Assembly: GCA_037447655.1 (NCBI GenBank)
Contig: JBBHKE010001128.1
Span: 1 to 64,000 of the forward strand
Reading direction: 5' to 3'
Length of the DNA: 64,000 nucleotides
Origin: Zygnema cylindricum
Lineage: Eukaryota > Streptophyta > Zygnematophyceae > Zygnematales > Zygnemataceae
Positions 11,522-21,594 of this stretch are shown in pieces (position 1 is the first letter of the stretch; every line of letters begins with the position of its first letter). A program made the position numbers and the translations under genes. The notes beneath the pieces were generated by a model. The model did not search any database. It was not told where the DNA came from and saw only the letters and a program-made list of their open reading frames with translations.

Positions 11522-12024
11522 CTAGTCTAATTTTAATTTCTCTTTTAATCCACATTTTTCTCTACAGTACTTTACCTTGGGAGATGGCACAGGGTTTGTC
11601 ATCGTATCAGCCACCATTTCTCCATCACCCCTATACACCAAATTCACAATTTTATTTTCCACTTTTTCCCTCACAAAGCTCAATCTTATGTCCATATGCT
11701 TAGCTTTGAAATGATGTTTCGGATTGGCTGCAATGGTAATTCAGCATGATTATCACAAAACACTTCATGCACTCCCTTCTTCATGTACCCCAATTCTTGC
11801 AACAAAGACTTCACCCACATCAGTTCTTTCACAGCTGAACAAGAGGCCATGTACTCAGCCTCCATAGTGGACTGAGCAACAACCTTTTGTTGCTTGCTGC
11901 TCCAACAGCAAGCACCTTCCCCCACATACAATACATACCCAGATGTGCATCTTCTCATAGGTGCATCCCCATAAGTGGCATCACTCCAAGTAGTGATGTC
12001 AGTGTGCTCCCCTCCCAAATGCAA
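11522..12024 (-). pseudogene. copia-1 RNase H and pol C-terminus
   Basis: The frame contains SDATYGDAPMRRCTSGYV and STMEAEYMASCSAVKELMW, the hallmark of copia RNase H. A one-base frameshift near 11735 splits the rest: after CDNHAELPLQ the expected tail (AKHMDIRLSFVREKV, then VADTMTNPVPSPK) continues in another frame down to a stop at 11522. RNase H would remove the RNA template during reverse transcription in the virus-like particle. Confidence 0.85.
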
Positions 12025-13089
12025 TCATAGATCCCTAGTTCCCACGAGGTATCTCATTACTCTCTTGGCTGCCTCCCAGTCTCTCTTTCTAGGATCATTA
12101 AGACCCCTACTAAAGGCTCCAACTGCTGCAGCTATGTCCGGCCTAGTACAATTTATAAAGTATATCAAACTTCCTACAACGTGTCTGTAAGGAATAGATT
12201 TCATAAACTGCCTCTCCTTTGGACTCATCTGATCATGTAGCATTATCACTCCTCCTTCTACACTCCCATCACTTACTTTCTTCAAGTCCATGGGAGTGGT
12301 ACAACTGTTTGCATTTTCCATTTCAAATTTCTCCAGCATATTTCCTATGGCCTCTTTCTGAGAAAGTCTGATTATCCTCTTCCACCTATCTCTTTCCATT
12401 TGGATTCCCAGAATATATTTAGCCTCCCCTAAATCCTTCATGTCAAATCTGCTTCTCAGATCTTTCTTTAGCCTATTTATCTTCTCCATAGACTTTCTCA
12501 ATATCAGTAAATCATCCACATAAATTGCAATAAAAATCACATCATTCTCATCCTCAAACATATAAATAGAATGGTCAAAATTGATCCGAATATACCCCAG
12601 ACTGGTAAAAAACTCATCTAATTTCTTATTCCATTGTGTGGGGGCCTACTTCAATCCATATAAAGACTTTATAAGTCAGCAAACTTTGCTTTCCTCTCCT
12701 TCTTCTATAAAACCTTCTGGTTGCCGCATAAATATTTCCTTCTCCAGTTCACCGTTGAGGAAGGGGGTCTTAATATCCAACTGATGTATCTCCATGTCTT
12801 CCATTGCTGCTAAACTAAGGAGAATCCTCATGGATGGGAATCGAACTACCGGAGCAAAGGTCTCCTCATAATCTATCCCCTCTTTTTGGGTGAACCCTTT
12901 TGCCACCAACCGAGCGTTATATCTCTCGATGGTGTTATATGGGTTCAGTTTCAGTTTAAATACCCATTTACACCCAATAGGTTTTTTGTCTGGTGGACAG
13001 TCCACCAACTCCCAAGTATTTGCCTCCATGATTGAAGCCATCTCATCATTTGTTGCTCTGACCCATCTTTCTTTCTCTAGACTGTCCAT
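12025..13089 (-). pseudogene. copia-1 reverse transcriptase, broken
   Basis: The upstream piece (12676-13089) carries the copia RT entry WVFKLKLN, ARLVAKGFTQKEGIDYEETFAPV and the DIKTPFLNGELEKEIFMRQPEGF block. The downstream piece (12025-12561) carries the catalytic IYVDDLLIL and the DLGEAKYILGIQ region. They are separated by about 115 bp with frame disruption. In the complete element RT copies the genomic RNA. The TAFLNG-type motif reads TPFLNG. Confidence 0.88.
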
Positions 13090-13133
13090 TGCCTCAGAGT
13101 ATGACTAAGGCTCATCTGGGTGAGAAAGCTTTG

Positions 13134-14324
13134 CTACCTTGTGAATAGCCTGTTTTTCTTGCAAAGCATTTTGCTGCTCCTCCGTCCTTCTTCAAAGTCG
13201 GAAGCTGGAATGGAGGGAAGTCTTGTATTCCTCTGAACTGTCTCATCAGCTCCCCTTTCCATGGAAATCGGTTCTGACTCCTCTTCCTCTCTCACATCAA
13301 ACTGTGTAGGAATATGAGGGGATTCTGGTATATCTCCCCCATCTTTTATCTCCCCTGAATCTGCAATCATGTTTTCACTTGTGTCCCTTCTGGAAGATCT
13401 AAGTCCTCCTCACTCTCGGACTCAAAACTGATTCTGATTTTCTTAGTGTATTTGAACGGATCAAAGGACTTCCCTTCTTCCATGACAACTAGATACTTTA
13501 CCAGAATGATATTTTGTTTAGCTAAGTCATAGACTCTATATCCCTTAACATCCTCATCATACCTCACAAAATATCCCGATTTCCCTTTAGCATCTAGTTT
13601 CCAGTTTTTCTTATCTGTGTCAAGACTGTAAACTTGACTACCGAATACTTTCAAGTGAGAAATATTCGGTTTCATTCCAACCCATCTCTCAAAAGGGGTC
13701 ATTTCTTTAATAGCTGTTGTGAGGACTCTAATCGTAATGTAATTAACACAGTTCATGGCCTCTACCCAATATCTTCTTCCTATTTTCTTATCTGCTAACA
13801 TGCTGCACATACTATCTCCCAAAGTCCGATATAACCTCTCAGCTACCCCATTTTATTTTGGATTATGAGGTACGGTTTTCTGATGCTGAACTCCCTCATC
13901 TCTCAAATAATCTTCAAACTGGTTAGAGGTGTACTCTCCCCCATTATCACTCTTTGTTTTCTTAAAGAGGGTTCCGTGCAACTTCTCACTCCAGGCTTTG
14001 TATTCTTTAAAGTATTTTGGTGTTTCAGACTTTTTTTTTCAAGAAGTATACTCTGGAATATCTGGACCAATCATCGGTAATTGTCAACATATACCTCTTT
14101 CCCCCAACCGAATGCACTCTTGCTGGTCCGCAGATATCTGTGTGGACCAGATCTAGTACTTTCTCATCTCTATATGTGGCAGTTTTGGGAAAGGGAAGTC
14201 TATGAGCCTTACCTTGTGCATAACCACTACAATCTTCCATCATCTCTTTATCCCCAAACTGAATGCCCTCTACTACACCCAGCTTCTTCATTTCCCTCAA
14301 CCTATCAAAATGCACATGTCCCAA
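13134..14324 (-). pseudogene. copia-1 integrase and linker, broken
   Basis: The N-terminal part (14025-14324) has HFDRLREMKKLG, a C-x-G-Y-A-Q-G-K remnant of the zinc motif, and LVHTDICGPARV with the first catalytic Asp. The frame is lost near 14020 in a T-run. The middle holds a premature stop in the NPK-stop-NGVAER block near 13855. The C-terminal part (13367-13822) has WVEAMNCVNYI and FERWVGMKPNISHLKVFG. A further linker frame follows at 13134-13370. Integrase would join the element's DNA to the host chromosome. Confidence 0.85.
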
Positions 14325-14333
14325 AGGCTTATG

Positions 14334-14760
14334 CTAGATCATCAAGCTCAGGACACCACCATAGTAAGCACTCTTCCCTTCTTTATTCAGGTTAAGCCTA
14401 AACATTCCTTGGCTACCCTTATCTGTTGTGAAGTAGACTTCATCTCCATACTTAGCTGCAAAGACTCCCTTTCTAGTGAAGGTATCAAAATCCTTGTCAT
14501 CTAATATAGAAATAGACACAAGATTCTTATTCAATTGAGGAATGTAGAGCACATCTGAGAAGGTGAGAATACAAGTCTTACCCTCCACAAAGACTTTCAG
14601 ATCTACCGAGCCAACTAGATATGTGGTAACTACTCTCCCATCCCCATACTCAATTTCCACGGTAGGGATCTTTCTTCGCTTAGTGAAGAGGTGCCTGTCA
14701 CGACACATATGCATGGATACACCTAAGTCGATGATCCATTCCTCCTCTGGAGCTTCCCGT
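14334..14760 (-). pseudogene. copia-1 protease region, active site changed
   Basis: The frame contains EEWIIDLGVSMHMC followed by the VLYIPQLNKNLVSI block that lies after the protease active site in copia polyproteins. The aspartic-protease triad D-S/T-G reads D-L-G (14721-14729), and the next residue, normally Ala, is Val. Both fit C-to-T changes. The protease should therefore be inactive even without the frameshifts elsewhere. Confidence 0.75.
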
Positions 14761-14929
14761 ATTGCTCCAAGGGCACACTTCTATTTCCGAGGGATCTCAT
14801 TCTGCTCTATATTCTCGTCAAGAAGATGCTCCCCATCCTCCTCCTCGGAAGACTCGTCCTTTTCGGTCTCCCCTTTCACTCTTGTGACCACAATTGTTTT
14901 CTTTTTCCCTCCGAAAGAACCCCCTCCAC

Positions 14930-15886
14930 AATTTCTTTGATGCCTCGGTTCTGATTGCTTGATGCAATCAGCTATGAAGTGCCCCGGCTTTTTGCATAAA
15001 TGACAAAGGCCCTTTGGAGTCCTCGGTTCTCCAGATTGATCATTTTCCCCTTTGAAGTTCTTGTACGGCTTCTTTGGATCCTTCCTCCACCGATTTGTTT
15101 TGGTAGCTAGAGCTTGATCGCTCTTTCCTCCTCTCCGGATCTCAATGGTGTTCTCCTACAGAAGTATCATTCGGACCACGGTGTTCCACTTCCATGCACT
15201 ATCATCCATTTCTTGCACTCGGTAAACTATATTTTCATACTCCTCCGGCAACTTCATGATGAGAGTGTTAAATTTCATTTTCATAGTGCTGTCCATCCGG
15301 CACTTTCCATTTCCATGTACAGAAGAGTGAGATCGTTGCAATAGTCCAACATCTTTCCTCCTTTGAAATTGTAACTCATCAGCCTGTGCTTAGCCAGCAG
15401 GAGCTCCTGAATGGTGCCTGCTCTATAGATCTTCACTAAGGTCATCCACAACTCCTCAGCCTTAAAGATAAAAAGGTGAGAAGTTGCCAAAACTTGGGTG
15501 AGATGCCTCAGAATGAAGTGCTTGGCATTCATGTTGGTGTACTCCCACATCTGAATGTCTTTTTCCTCGGTCTTCACGGCGACCGCTCCGGGTACCATGG
15601 TAATAGGAGTGAGAGGTGTCTCCTTTCCTTTCCCCTTTTTGGACACACTGTTGTCCCCATCATCTTTCTCCTCCGTTGGAACAGATCCTGCTACAGAAAA
15701 CCTCACTCCTCCAAACCCTGCTTGAGTTCCTTGAGATGGACGTTTCACTTGTCCACTAACAATACCCCGGTATCGCTTCTCACACAATGCCCCTGTCATC
15801 ATAGCTTCTCAGTAAATGAACCGAGATCCGTTGAATATGGGCACCCTAGAGGGTGGGCCCATAACCTGCAATTATGTGTCCCCCAT
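14930..15886 (-). pseudogene. copia-1 gag with CCHC knuckle
   Basis: The largest open piece (15281-15802) has the UBN2-type gag core (LTQVLATSHLFIFKAEELWM...MLDYCNDLTLLYMEME). A zinc knuckle CHLCKKPGHFIADC is at 14964-15005. The frame can be traced back through the primer site (QVMGPPSRVPIFNGSRFIY) to an ATG at 15884-15886 inside the 5' LTR. In this copy the route is broken by a TAA in the LTR and by a TGA where Trp is expected after RFIY. Gag would form the virus-like particle. Confidence 0.8.
15852..15866 (-). other. Primer-binding site of copia-1 (tRNA-iMet anticodon arm)
   Basis: The minus strand reads GGTTATGGGCCCACC immediately after the LTR end. It is complementary to GGTGGGCCCATAACC, the anticodon stem-loop of plant initiator tRNA-Met (anticodon CAU), and not to the tRNA 3' end. 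Internal (half-tRNA) priming of this kind is established for Drosophila copia. Confidence 0.8.
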
Positions 15887-16895
15887 TTGGACCAAAATTG
15901 AGGAAGCCTCTAGGTAGTTTTTGACTAACCCACTTTAAACGAGAGCAACTACCACCCTAGCAGCAAAAAAGATAATCTGACTACACCCTTGTGCAGTTTG
16001 AACTCCCTTGAGTGCACAGCAAAAAGAATCACTAAAAACGCCCAACCAGGCGATTAGTTATGGAGTGGCAAAGATGACAATATTTATACAACTACCTCCT
16101 CAATCCACTAAGTCCTAAGCCCTTTCACAACGACTATCTACTGATGTACGAAACCAATCAAAAGACTGTAGAGTACAAAAAGGTACTATAGCTGATGTAC
16201 TTTTTGAACGGCCTATGTATGACAAGGCTGTGGAGTGGACGCTTGTCTCCTCTGGACTTGTCCTCACGCTTCTCGGGATTCCTGCTTCCCAATGACATCT
16301 CGCCACGTGTCGTCAGGTCATGTTACATCCGAAAACCGCCAAAGCGGCCATTTCGGGATCTCAGCGATGAAGTGAGCCGTCAGATCCAAATCGGCTTTAA
16401 TTCCTGGCTGTTCAAAACAAATGTCCGGTACATTTGTTTTGTGTGCACTTAATTTCCCAACTAGTTTCTATATATCTTATTTGTAATTCCGTTAATCGGA
16501 TTAGTCGTCTATCTATTGTTTAAATTGCTATCAAACCCTATGTATCTTGACGGACTACTACGAGAAACTGGTAAGGGTTGACGGCTACGCCTCGCCCTGA
16601 CGGACTACTACGAGAAACTCGTAAGGGTTGACGGCTACGCCTCGCCCTACCGGTCGGAGGTTTGAGTCCTTCCAGACTCAACCTTTTTGGTTGAGAGTGA
16701 CTTAGGTCACTCTTAAGCCTTGCCTATGGAGCTATGGCAGCCATGGCTCCACCGCCCTCTCTCTCCTTTAGTGACTACAATAGGTATGGGGGCTAGAGAG
16801 AGAAGGTGGTGGCAGGCTGCCTCTGCTTTTTCTTTTCCTTTTTTATTTTAATTAAGACCTAGAAAATACCTCTCCTAAATCTAGTGATTTCAACA
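15867..16895 (-). repeat. 5' LTR of copia-1
   Basis: 1,029 bp, ending CAACA on the + strand before the target duplication CTTAC. It contains a tandem duplication of about 50 bp (two copies of TGACGGACTACTACGAGAAA, near 16548 and 16599) that the other LTR has only once. The two LTRs differ at many positions, so the insertion is not recent. Confidence 0.9.
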
Positions 16896-16900
16896 CTTAC

Positions 16901-16915
16901 ATCCTTCTATTACTT
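16901..16915 (+). pseudogene. LRR exon C, right part (15 nt) and donor site
   Basis: ATCCTTCTATTACTT is followed by the donor GTAAG. With the target duplication counted once, it continues the reading frame left at 10498 (QL-TSFYYL), exactly as in LRR exons A and B. Confidence 0.75.
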
Positions 16916-17732
16916 GTAAGATAATGATACAGTAATGGTGCTGCACATCATCTAGTTTTGGTTAGTGTTGGAGGAAGAGGGGATGAGGGGCAGAAGGGAA
17001 GGAGATGATAGTGAACAAAAGCCTTTGCAAAGTGAAAGTATTTCAATATGATATCAACCGAGTTTCCCGTATGTTTTTTAGTGCGGTTTTTTGTGTTAAT
17101 TAAACGGTTTTATGAAATGATTTTGTTGTTTACGTTTTTTTTATCGATTATGCATCGAAAGCGTGATAGACGCACTAATAGTTAGTTGCAAAAAGTGATA
17201 TACAACTGACAATTTTGATACTCATACCTGAGACCTTGGCATCATACTAAACATATGTAAACAATTCTTAAGTCCTTTCAATTTTCCACTTCGAACATAA
17301 TCTTAATGTTTTAAACATTTACGTGTTAACATTTTTAAGGTTAAATCGGACAAGTTGAGGTTTTCATATAAAAGGCATATCTTGAAAAAAAACAAAAAAT
17401 GTCAAGAATATTGGCTAAAAACTATATGAACATCGATTAAAATAATATTGTTCATTGATGTTTTTCCGAAAAACTTATTTGTCCATGTGCAATGGACATA
17501 CATAATTTTTCAAAAAACAATTTTAAATTCTTGTTTCGTAAAAACGATCTTTTAAACTAGAGCCTAGATTCAAATTCTTCCATGTCCGAAAGCTTTTCTA
17601 CAAACTCTTTTTTATAATGAGATGTTTATGAATTAAGGTTCATGCTTTCATAAATACATATTTTAGACGTGTTGTCATGTAATTCCGTGGCTTAAAAAGT
17701 ATTTTTCTTGCCAACATGGTCCATATTTACAG
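16916..17732 (+). other. Intron after LRR exon C
   Basis: 817 nt from GTAAG to the acceptor TTTACAG. It includes a purine-rich patch (16970-17010) like those in the earlier introns. No coding motif is seen in the AT-rich remainder. Confidence 0.5.
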
Positions 17733-17772
17733 TGATATTTCAAATAACTACTACAGTGGGCCGATTTTTAAA
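17733..17772 (+). pseudogene. LRR exon D, truncated
   Basis: After the acceptor ATTTACAG the frame enters in phase 2 and reads DISNNYYSGPI, the start of a fourth LRR. From about 17770 onward the sequence is instead the antisense of a copia gag gene, so the exon is cut off after about 40 nt. The rest of the LRR was not found beyond the fragment. The boundary is approximate. Confidence 0.55.
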
Positions 17773-18174
17773 GGCAATGGACACCCCGACTGTGGAGAGT
17801 TAGGTGCCAATCGCTTGTTTGGCACAAGCTTTCCATCCGGGTGCGTATCCAAAAATCAGTTTGTAAAAGCGCTTGTGAATTCTTTTTCGCCCATGTTAGA
17901 TCAGCTTCATCGAGTGATCCATCCAAAATATCAAGGAGACCTACATTTTCAAAATGTGACTCAACCATGTCCACAAAGTAAGCATATTTCTGCCCGCTAA
18001 ATATATGAATTCTTGAAGACAGGCCCCATAACCTGTTGTTCTATAACAACTGGTGTAAGTGGAGCTGCAGCAGTAGTAGTAGAAGTAGACATACTTAAAC
18101 AGAAGCTTTTCAAGAAGTCCTCACAAACACTGTAATTTACCACACTAGTTACTCACAAATACTGAACTTCAACA
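17770..18174 (-). mobile_element. 5' fragment of a short-LTR copia element (copia-5)
   Basis: On the minus strand an LTR of only 141 bp (18034-18174, TGTTGAAG...GAACAACA) is followed by a primer site (18020-18033, GGTTATGGGGCCTG) and gag. The gag ATG is at 18090-18092, inside the LTR. The frame reads through the primer site (EQQVMGPVF), shifts once near 18005, and continues as SGQKYAYFVDMVESHFENVG down to about 17770. The rest of the element and its 3' LTR are absent. It interrupts LRR exon D. Confidence 0.7.
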
Positions 18175-18752
18175 CATTGAAGATCCTGACTCACAGATCC
18201 AATTTACACAAAACTCAGCATACAATATAATCAACATACACACTGTCAACTCCCAAAGTTAGAGCCAAATCGACCCAATTAACCATAAGATACAGGGGCT
18301 GCAAGTTTCCAAAAACTACCTTTAGATTCCCTTATCCCAAAACAGGATACCAAAATAATTTTAAGTCCTAAACTTTATACACTGAGTGAGTATCTACTGC
18401 TCACTGTCCAATCAAGTGTCTGATCCTAAACTAGTGGTACTGTACTGTAGTACGACAAAGTACCTTTTAGACCTATTTGGAACTACCTTAAGGTTAAGCT
18501 AGTGACACACAATTTTCAAATGAACTACACTCCAAAAACCTGTTTCCTCAAATATTCAAAACCTGAATCCGTACGCATAATGTTGTTGTTTGGTCAGCAA
18601 GGTTCATATAAGTCCAACCGGCTGCTTTTAGCTTGTACGACTATCTGGGTGCTTACTAAGCATCTAGTCATCTGTGGTCCCTACTTAAATCTCAGCCGTT
18701 AGTTTGGTCAGAATCAATGTGTGGTGTTCATCTTTTACATTTTTTTTCTTAG
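18175..18752 (+). other. Unassigned stretch between copia-5 and exon-like block
   Basis: No retroelement domain or LRR is recognised. It ends in a good acceptor tract, TTTTTTTTCTTAG, at 18740-18752. Confidence 0.35.
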
Positions 18753-18920
18753 ATGTTCGGTTCCCTTTCTGTCCGTCCGATCCGTCGAATTCACTCGTCC
18801 GATATATGACAAGTGTACTGAGCCATTCCGCACTTTATGCTTTGTGTGAAATACTGACGCGTGTAAATGTAATCATGCCAGATACTCTAGAGGAACAATT
18901 TCACTGTCACACTATTTGAG
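18753..18920 (+). pseudogene. Exon-like segment (168 nt), function unknown
   Basis: Bounded by a polypyrimidine-AG acceptor and the consensus donor GAG|GTAAGT. One frame starts DVRFPFCPSDPSNSLVRY and stays open almost to the donor. A diverged second copy lies at about 46443-46616 with its acceptor, its donor GTAAGTATTA and the following 60 bp of intron all conserved. Two copies keeping both splice sites suggest a real exon of a duplicated gene. I do not recognise the encoded domain. Confidence 0.45.
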
Positions 18921-18978
18921 GTAAGTATTACAACTAGTGAAACCAAAAATATTAAAAGTAATAATTCTCCCCTCACAG

Positions 18979-19143
18979 CTCTATCTACTGAGGATAAAGC
19001 TTTTAAAACAAGAAGGCGGTGTTTGCTCCAATGGCACGAATGGAATTTCAGGTACATGTGCATGCAATGAGGGATACAAAAATCAAGTAAACAAGTTTGT
19101 TTGCAATTGTATGTCTTCCTTTACAAATATTAACGCTAGCTAG
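18979..19143 (+). pseudogene. EGF-like exon fragment
   Basis: Follows a 58-nt intron-like gap ending CCTCACAG. The frame reads GGVCSNGTNGISGTCACNEG, then a tyrosine, with the C-x8-C-x-C-x3-GY spacing of the second half of an EGF-like domain; FVCNC follows shortly. A possible donor, GTAAAC, is at 19086. EGF-like modules occur in plant wall-associated and some LRR receptor kinases. The link to the upstream LRR exons is inferred from order and strand only. Confidence 0.45.
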
Positions 19144-19486
19144 AAACAAATATGTTATCGAAGGAAATAACAACGGATTGCTGGTCTTTTTCTTTGATTC
19201 TCATGCTCAGGTTTTACAAATGACATATTTACAATAGTTTGTTTATGCATGAGAATTAATTTTGGTCAATTAAGTATTTAATATCAACAAATGTAAAATC
19301 TTTTTGCGGGCCACGAGTTTTTTCTCGTGAATGAGACATCTCTATTCTTCTAAAATGTAATTGTAAGGACAAATGATATGATTTTTATGTTTATGACACT
19401 TTCACCACAATTGTTTGACATGCGTGGGAAGTTAGAAACCTTTTTTGAATGTGTAAAGCAAATTTGGACGTATAGAAATTTGTTGG
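19144..19486. other. AT-rich spacer
   Basis: No recognisable coding or repeat signal between the EGF-like fragment and the copia-2 LTR. Confidence 0.4.
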
Positions 19487-19955
19487 TATTGAATGAGAGG
19501 CCATAAAAGGCCGAAAGACTTAATATGACAAAATATCAAAGATAGGCCGAAAGAGAAGAAAAGGCCAAGAAAGAGAAGACGGAAAGGTGTAACGACGAAC
19601 AAGGGAACAAGTGAGAGGTTCGTTGTTTGAGTGTCTTTTTGATTAAGTAAATTAACATAACGAAACAAGAGAGTCTTATAGTAAGACGAAGTAAGAGGTA
19701 GCTGCAAAAGGCTTTAAAAGGTACATCTAATCTAGAGCGTAACTTAGGAAGGTACAACTAGTTACGGTAAAAGGAATCTAATACTAAAAGGATTCCTACG
19801 TAAGAATCAACAATTCTAATAAAGGTATCTACATTCCACTAAATAAAGTACAGAACGCCTAACCAAAGTACTAGACTTATAGCGTAGCAATTAGGACTCT
19901 AAAAGTAGTGTAGAGAACAACAAGTAGTGTAGAATGCTTTAAGTGTATTTCAACA
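19487..19955 (-). repeat. 3' LTR of copia-2
   Basis: 469 bp, TGTTGAAATA...TTCAATA on the minus strand; the LTR at 63347-63816 is 470 bp. Its end contains ATGGCCTCTCATTCAATA (19487-19504), the first six gag codons, showing that this family starts gag inside the LTR. Confidence 0.85.
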
Positions 19956-19964
19956 CCCCCCCTC
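19956..19964 (-). other. Polypurine tract of copia-2
   Basis: The minus strand reads CGAGGGGGG directly before the LTR start TGTTGAAATA. Confidence 0.75.
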
Positions 19965-19977
19965 GAATAAAGCATGT

Positions 19978-20640
19978 TTAGTCACGAAGACCGGCATAGT
20001 AAATGTGATGATGAAATAAGGGACAAGGAAGAGGTTTAGTGAGAAAATCGGCAAGTTGAGAGTCGGAGGCATAATGAGAAAAAGAAACGATGCCATCAAG
20101 AATTTTATCACGCGTAAAATGAAATTGAATGTCAATGTGTTTTGTGCGTGTATGATGGATAGGATTTTCCATAAGATCCAATGCCCCTTGAGAATCACAA
20201 AAAATGGAGGTGGGAGAAGATGGAGGAAAAGAGAGATCAAAAAGAAGGCGTCGGAACTAAATAGCCGATTTTGTGGCGGTAGTGCCGGCCATATATTCCG
20301 CCTCCGTCGAGAAAAGAGCAACCGTGGTTTGTTTGCGGGGTGACCAAGAGACGAGGCCACCACCTAAAGAAAAGCATACACCGGAAATGGAACGACGATC
20401 GTCGACTTGATTTCCCCAATCTGCATCGCAAAATAAATAATCGAAGTGTCGAGAGAAAAGGAAGAGGAGGAAAGTGAGGGAGGAGAAGGATGGGAAAAGT
20501 GAGGTGAAGATGTTTTGTTCCTTGAAGGTATCGAAGGACACGCTTGGCGGCTTGGAGATGAGTTTGAGTGGCACAATGCGATAATTGAGACAAAAGACAA
20601 ACAGCGATACATATATCCGGCCGTGTACCAAGCATAGCAT
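19978..20640 (-). pseudogene. copia-2 RNase H and pol C-terminus, broken
   Basis: One frame has CDADWGNQVDDRRSISGVC and STEAEYMAGTTATKSAI (RNase H). Another has TRTKHIDIQFHFTRDKI and QLADFLTKPLP, the standard end of copia pol, with the stop at 19978. Frameshifts separate them. The upstream region also keeps a piece matching the GTRPDI...SQLSHCATQTHLQAAKRVLRY block before RNase H. Confidence 0.85.
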
Positions 20641-21320
20641 ACATTAATTTTCCTACAATTGACCGATAGAATAAGCATTAAATCTCCTTGGGCATTCCCA
20701 TCGGAAGACACTTTGGTGAAAGTGGTATTTGGATCAAGGCAAGTAGGCACCGAATTGCAATCGGACATGTCAAAATGCTCAAGAAGATCATGAATGTAAT
20801 GCTCTTGACTCATTTGCAAAATGAGTGCAGACCTTTGACGTAAAATAGTGATGCCTAAGCAATAGTCAAGATCGCCTAAATCTGTAATAGGCCAATAGGA
20901 CGAGAGAATGCCTTTGATTTGATGAATAGAGGACTTACTAGGACCTGCGAGAATTAAATCATCTATGTAAATAATAATGATGATTAACTGGTCATCTGTA
21001 CCTCTAATATAAATTTCAGAATCTCCACTGATTTCCCTAAATCCTTCTTTAATTGATGCTGCGACAAGGGTTTGATGCCAAACTCTAGGTGCTTGTTGAA
21101 GACCATAAATAGACTTACGTAAATGACAACCAAGGGTTTCAGAACTAGAGACAACGTAACCACGTGGTTGTTCCATAAAAATATCTTCTCCGAGACTACC
21201 ATGAAGAAAAGCAATTTTGACGTCGAGTTGCTGTAATTCCCAATCATGAAGAGCTGCAAAGGACAAAAACGTACAGATGGAGTCAAACTTTGCTATAGGG
21301 GCAAAAGTCTCGTTGTAGGT
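20641..21320 (-). pseudogene. copia-2 reverse transcriptase, N-terminally truncated
   Basis: Nearly uninterrupted frame with ETFAPIAKF, QLDVKIAFLHGSLGEDIFME, GLQQAPRVWH, the catalytic IYIDDLILAG and TDLGDLDYCLGI. Sequence upstream of ETFAP is lost at the junction with the inverted repeat. The residues before it in the open frame come from the inverted repeat and are not part of RT. Confidence 0.88.
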
Positions 21321-21479
21321 ACAGATTGCCAGTACAGTACTGAACGTGACGTGACATGGCATGAATTCCAATTTTTAATTCATCCCATGTCATCATCCAG
21401 GAATTCATGCCATGGCCTCCAGTGTTGGCTGCTTCCTTCCTTCCACTCGCCTCCCTCTCCCTCTCGCCTCTCCCGTCCT

Positions 21480-21545
21480 CTCCAACCCCTCATTCTCTCT
21501 CTCTCCCTCTCTCTCTCTCTCTCCCTCCCTCTCTCTCTCTTTTGC
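21480..21545. repeat. (CT)n microsatellite in left palindrome arm
   Basis: CTCTCTCCCTCTCTCT-type run; its mirror partner is the (GA)n run at about 26175-26240. The reading frames across it are serine/leucine low-complexity artefacts. Confidence 0.9.
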
Positions 21546-21594
21546 ACTCCGTCGTACCTGTGCTTGCGATACCTTTGATTCCGAATTCCGGCTG

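Larger units (their letters stand above)
10499..16895 (-). mobile_element. Full-length Ty1/copia retrotransposon (copia-1), degenerate
   Basis: The two LTRs (10499-11508 and 15867-16895) begin and end TG...CA (TGTTGAAATC...AATTGCA on the minus strand). The internal region carries gag, protease, integrase, reverse transcriptase and RNase H in copia order on the minus strand. A primer site lies at 15852-15866 and a polypurine tract just inside the left LTR. The flanks CTTAT and CTTAC are the target duplication. Frameshifts and stops break every gene, so it is not autonomous now. It inserted into LRR exon C of the host gene. Confidence 0.9.
19487..21323 (-). mobile_element. 5'-truncated copia element (copia-2) with 3' LTR
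   Basis: On the minus strand: partial reverse transcriptase, RNase H, polypurine tract and a 469-bp LTR. The copy ends inside RT (YNETFAPIAKF) at about 21320, exactly where the large inverted repeat begins (21324), so integrase, protease, gag and the 5' LTR are missing. It is the same family as the element entering at 63347; the two LTRs share ends, length and the gag start inside the LTR. Confidence 0.85.

Noticed and set aside
15476-15901. 141-codon + strand frame
   Set aside because: Antisense shadow of copia-1 gag, extending into the LTR.
17716-18000. 94-codon + strand frame across the LRR exon D start
   Set aside because: Only the first dozen or so residues are LRR; the rest is the antisense of the copia-5 gag fragment.
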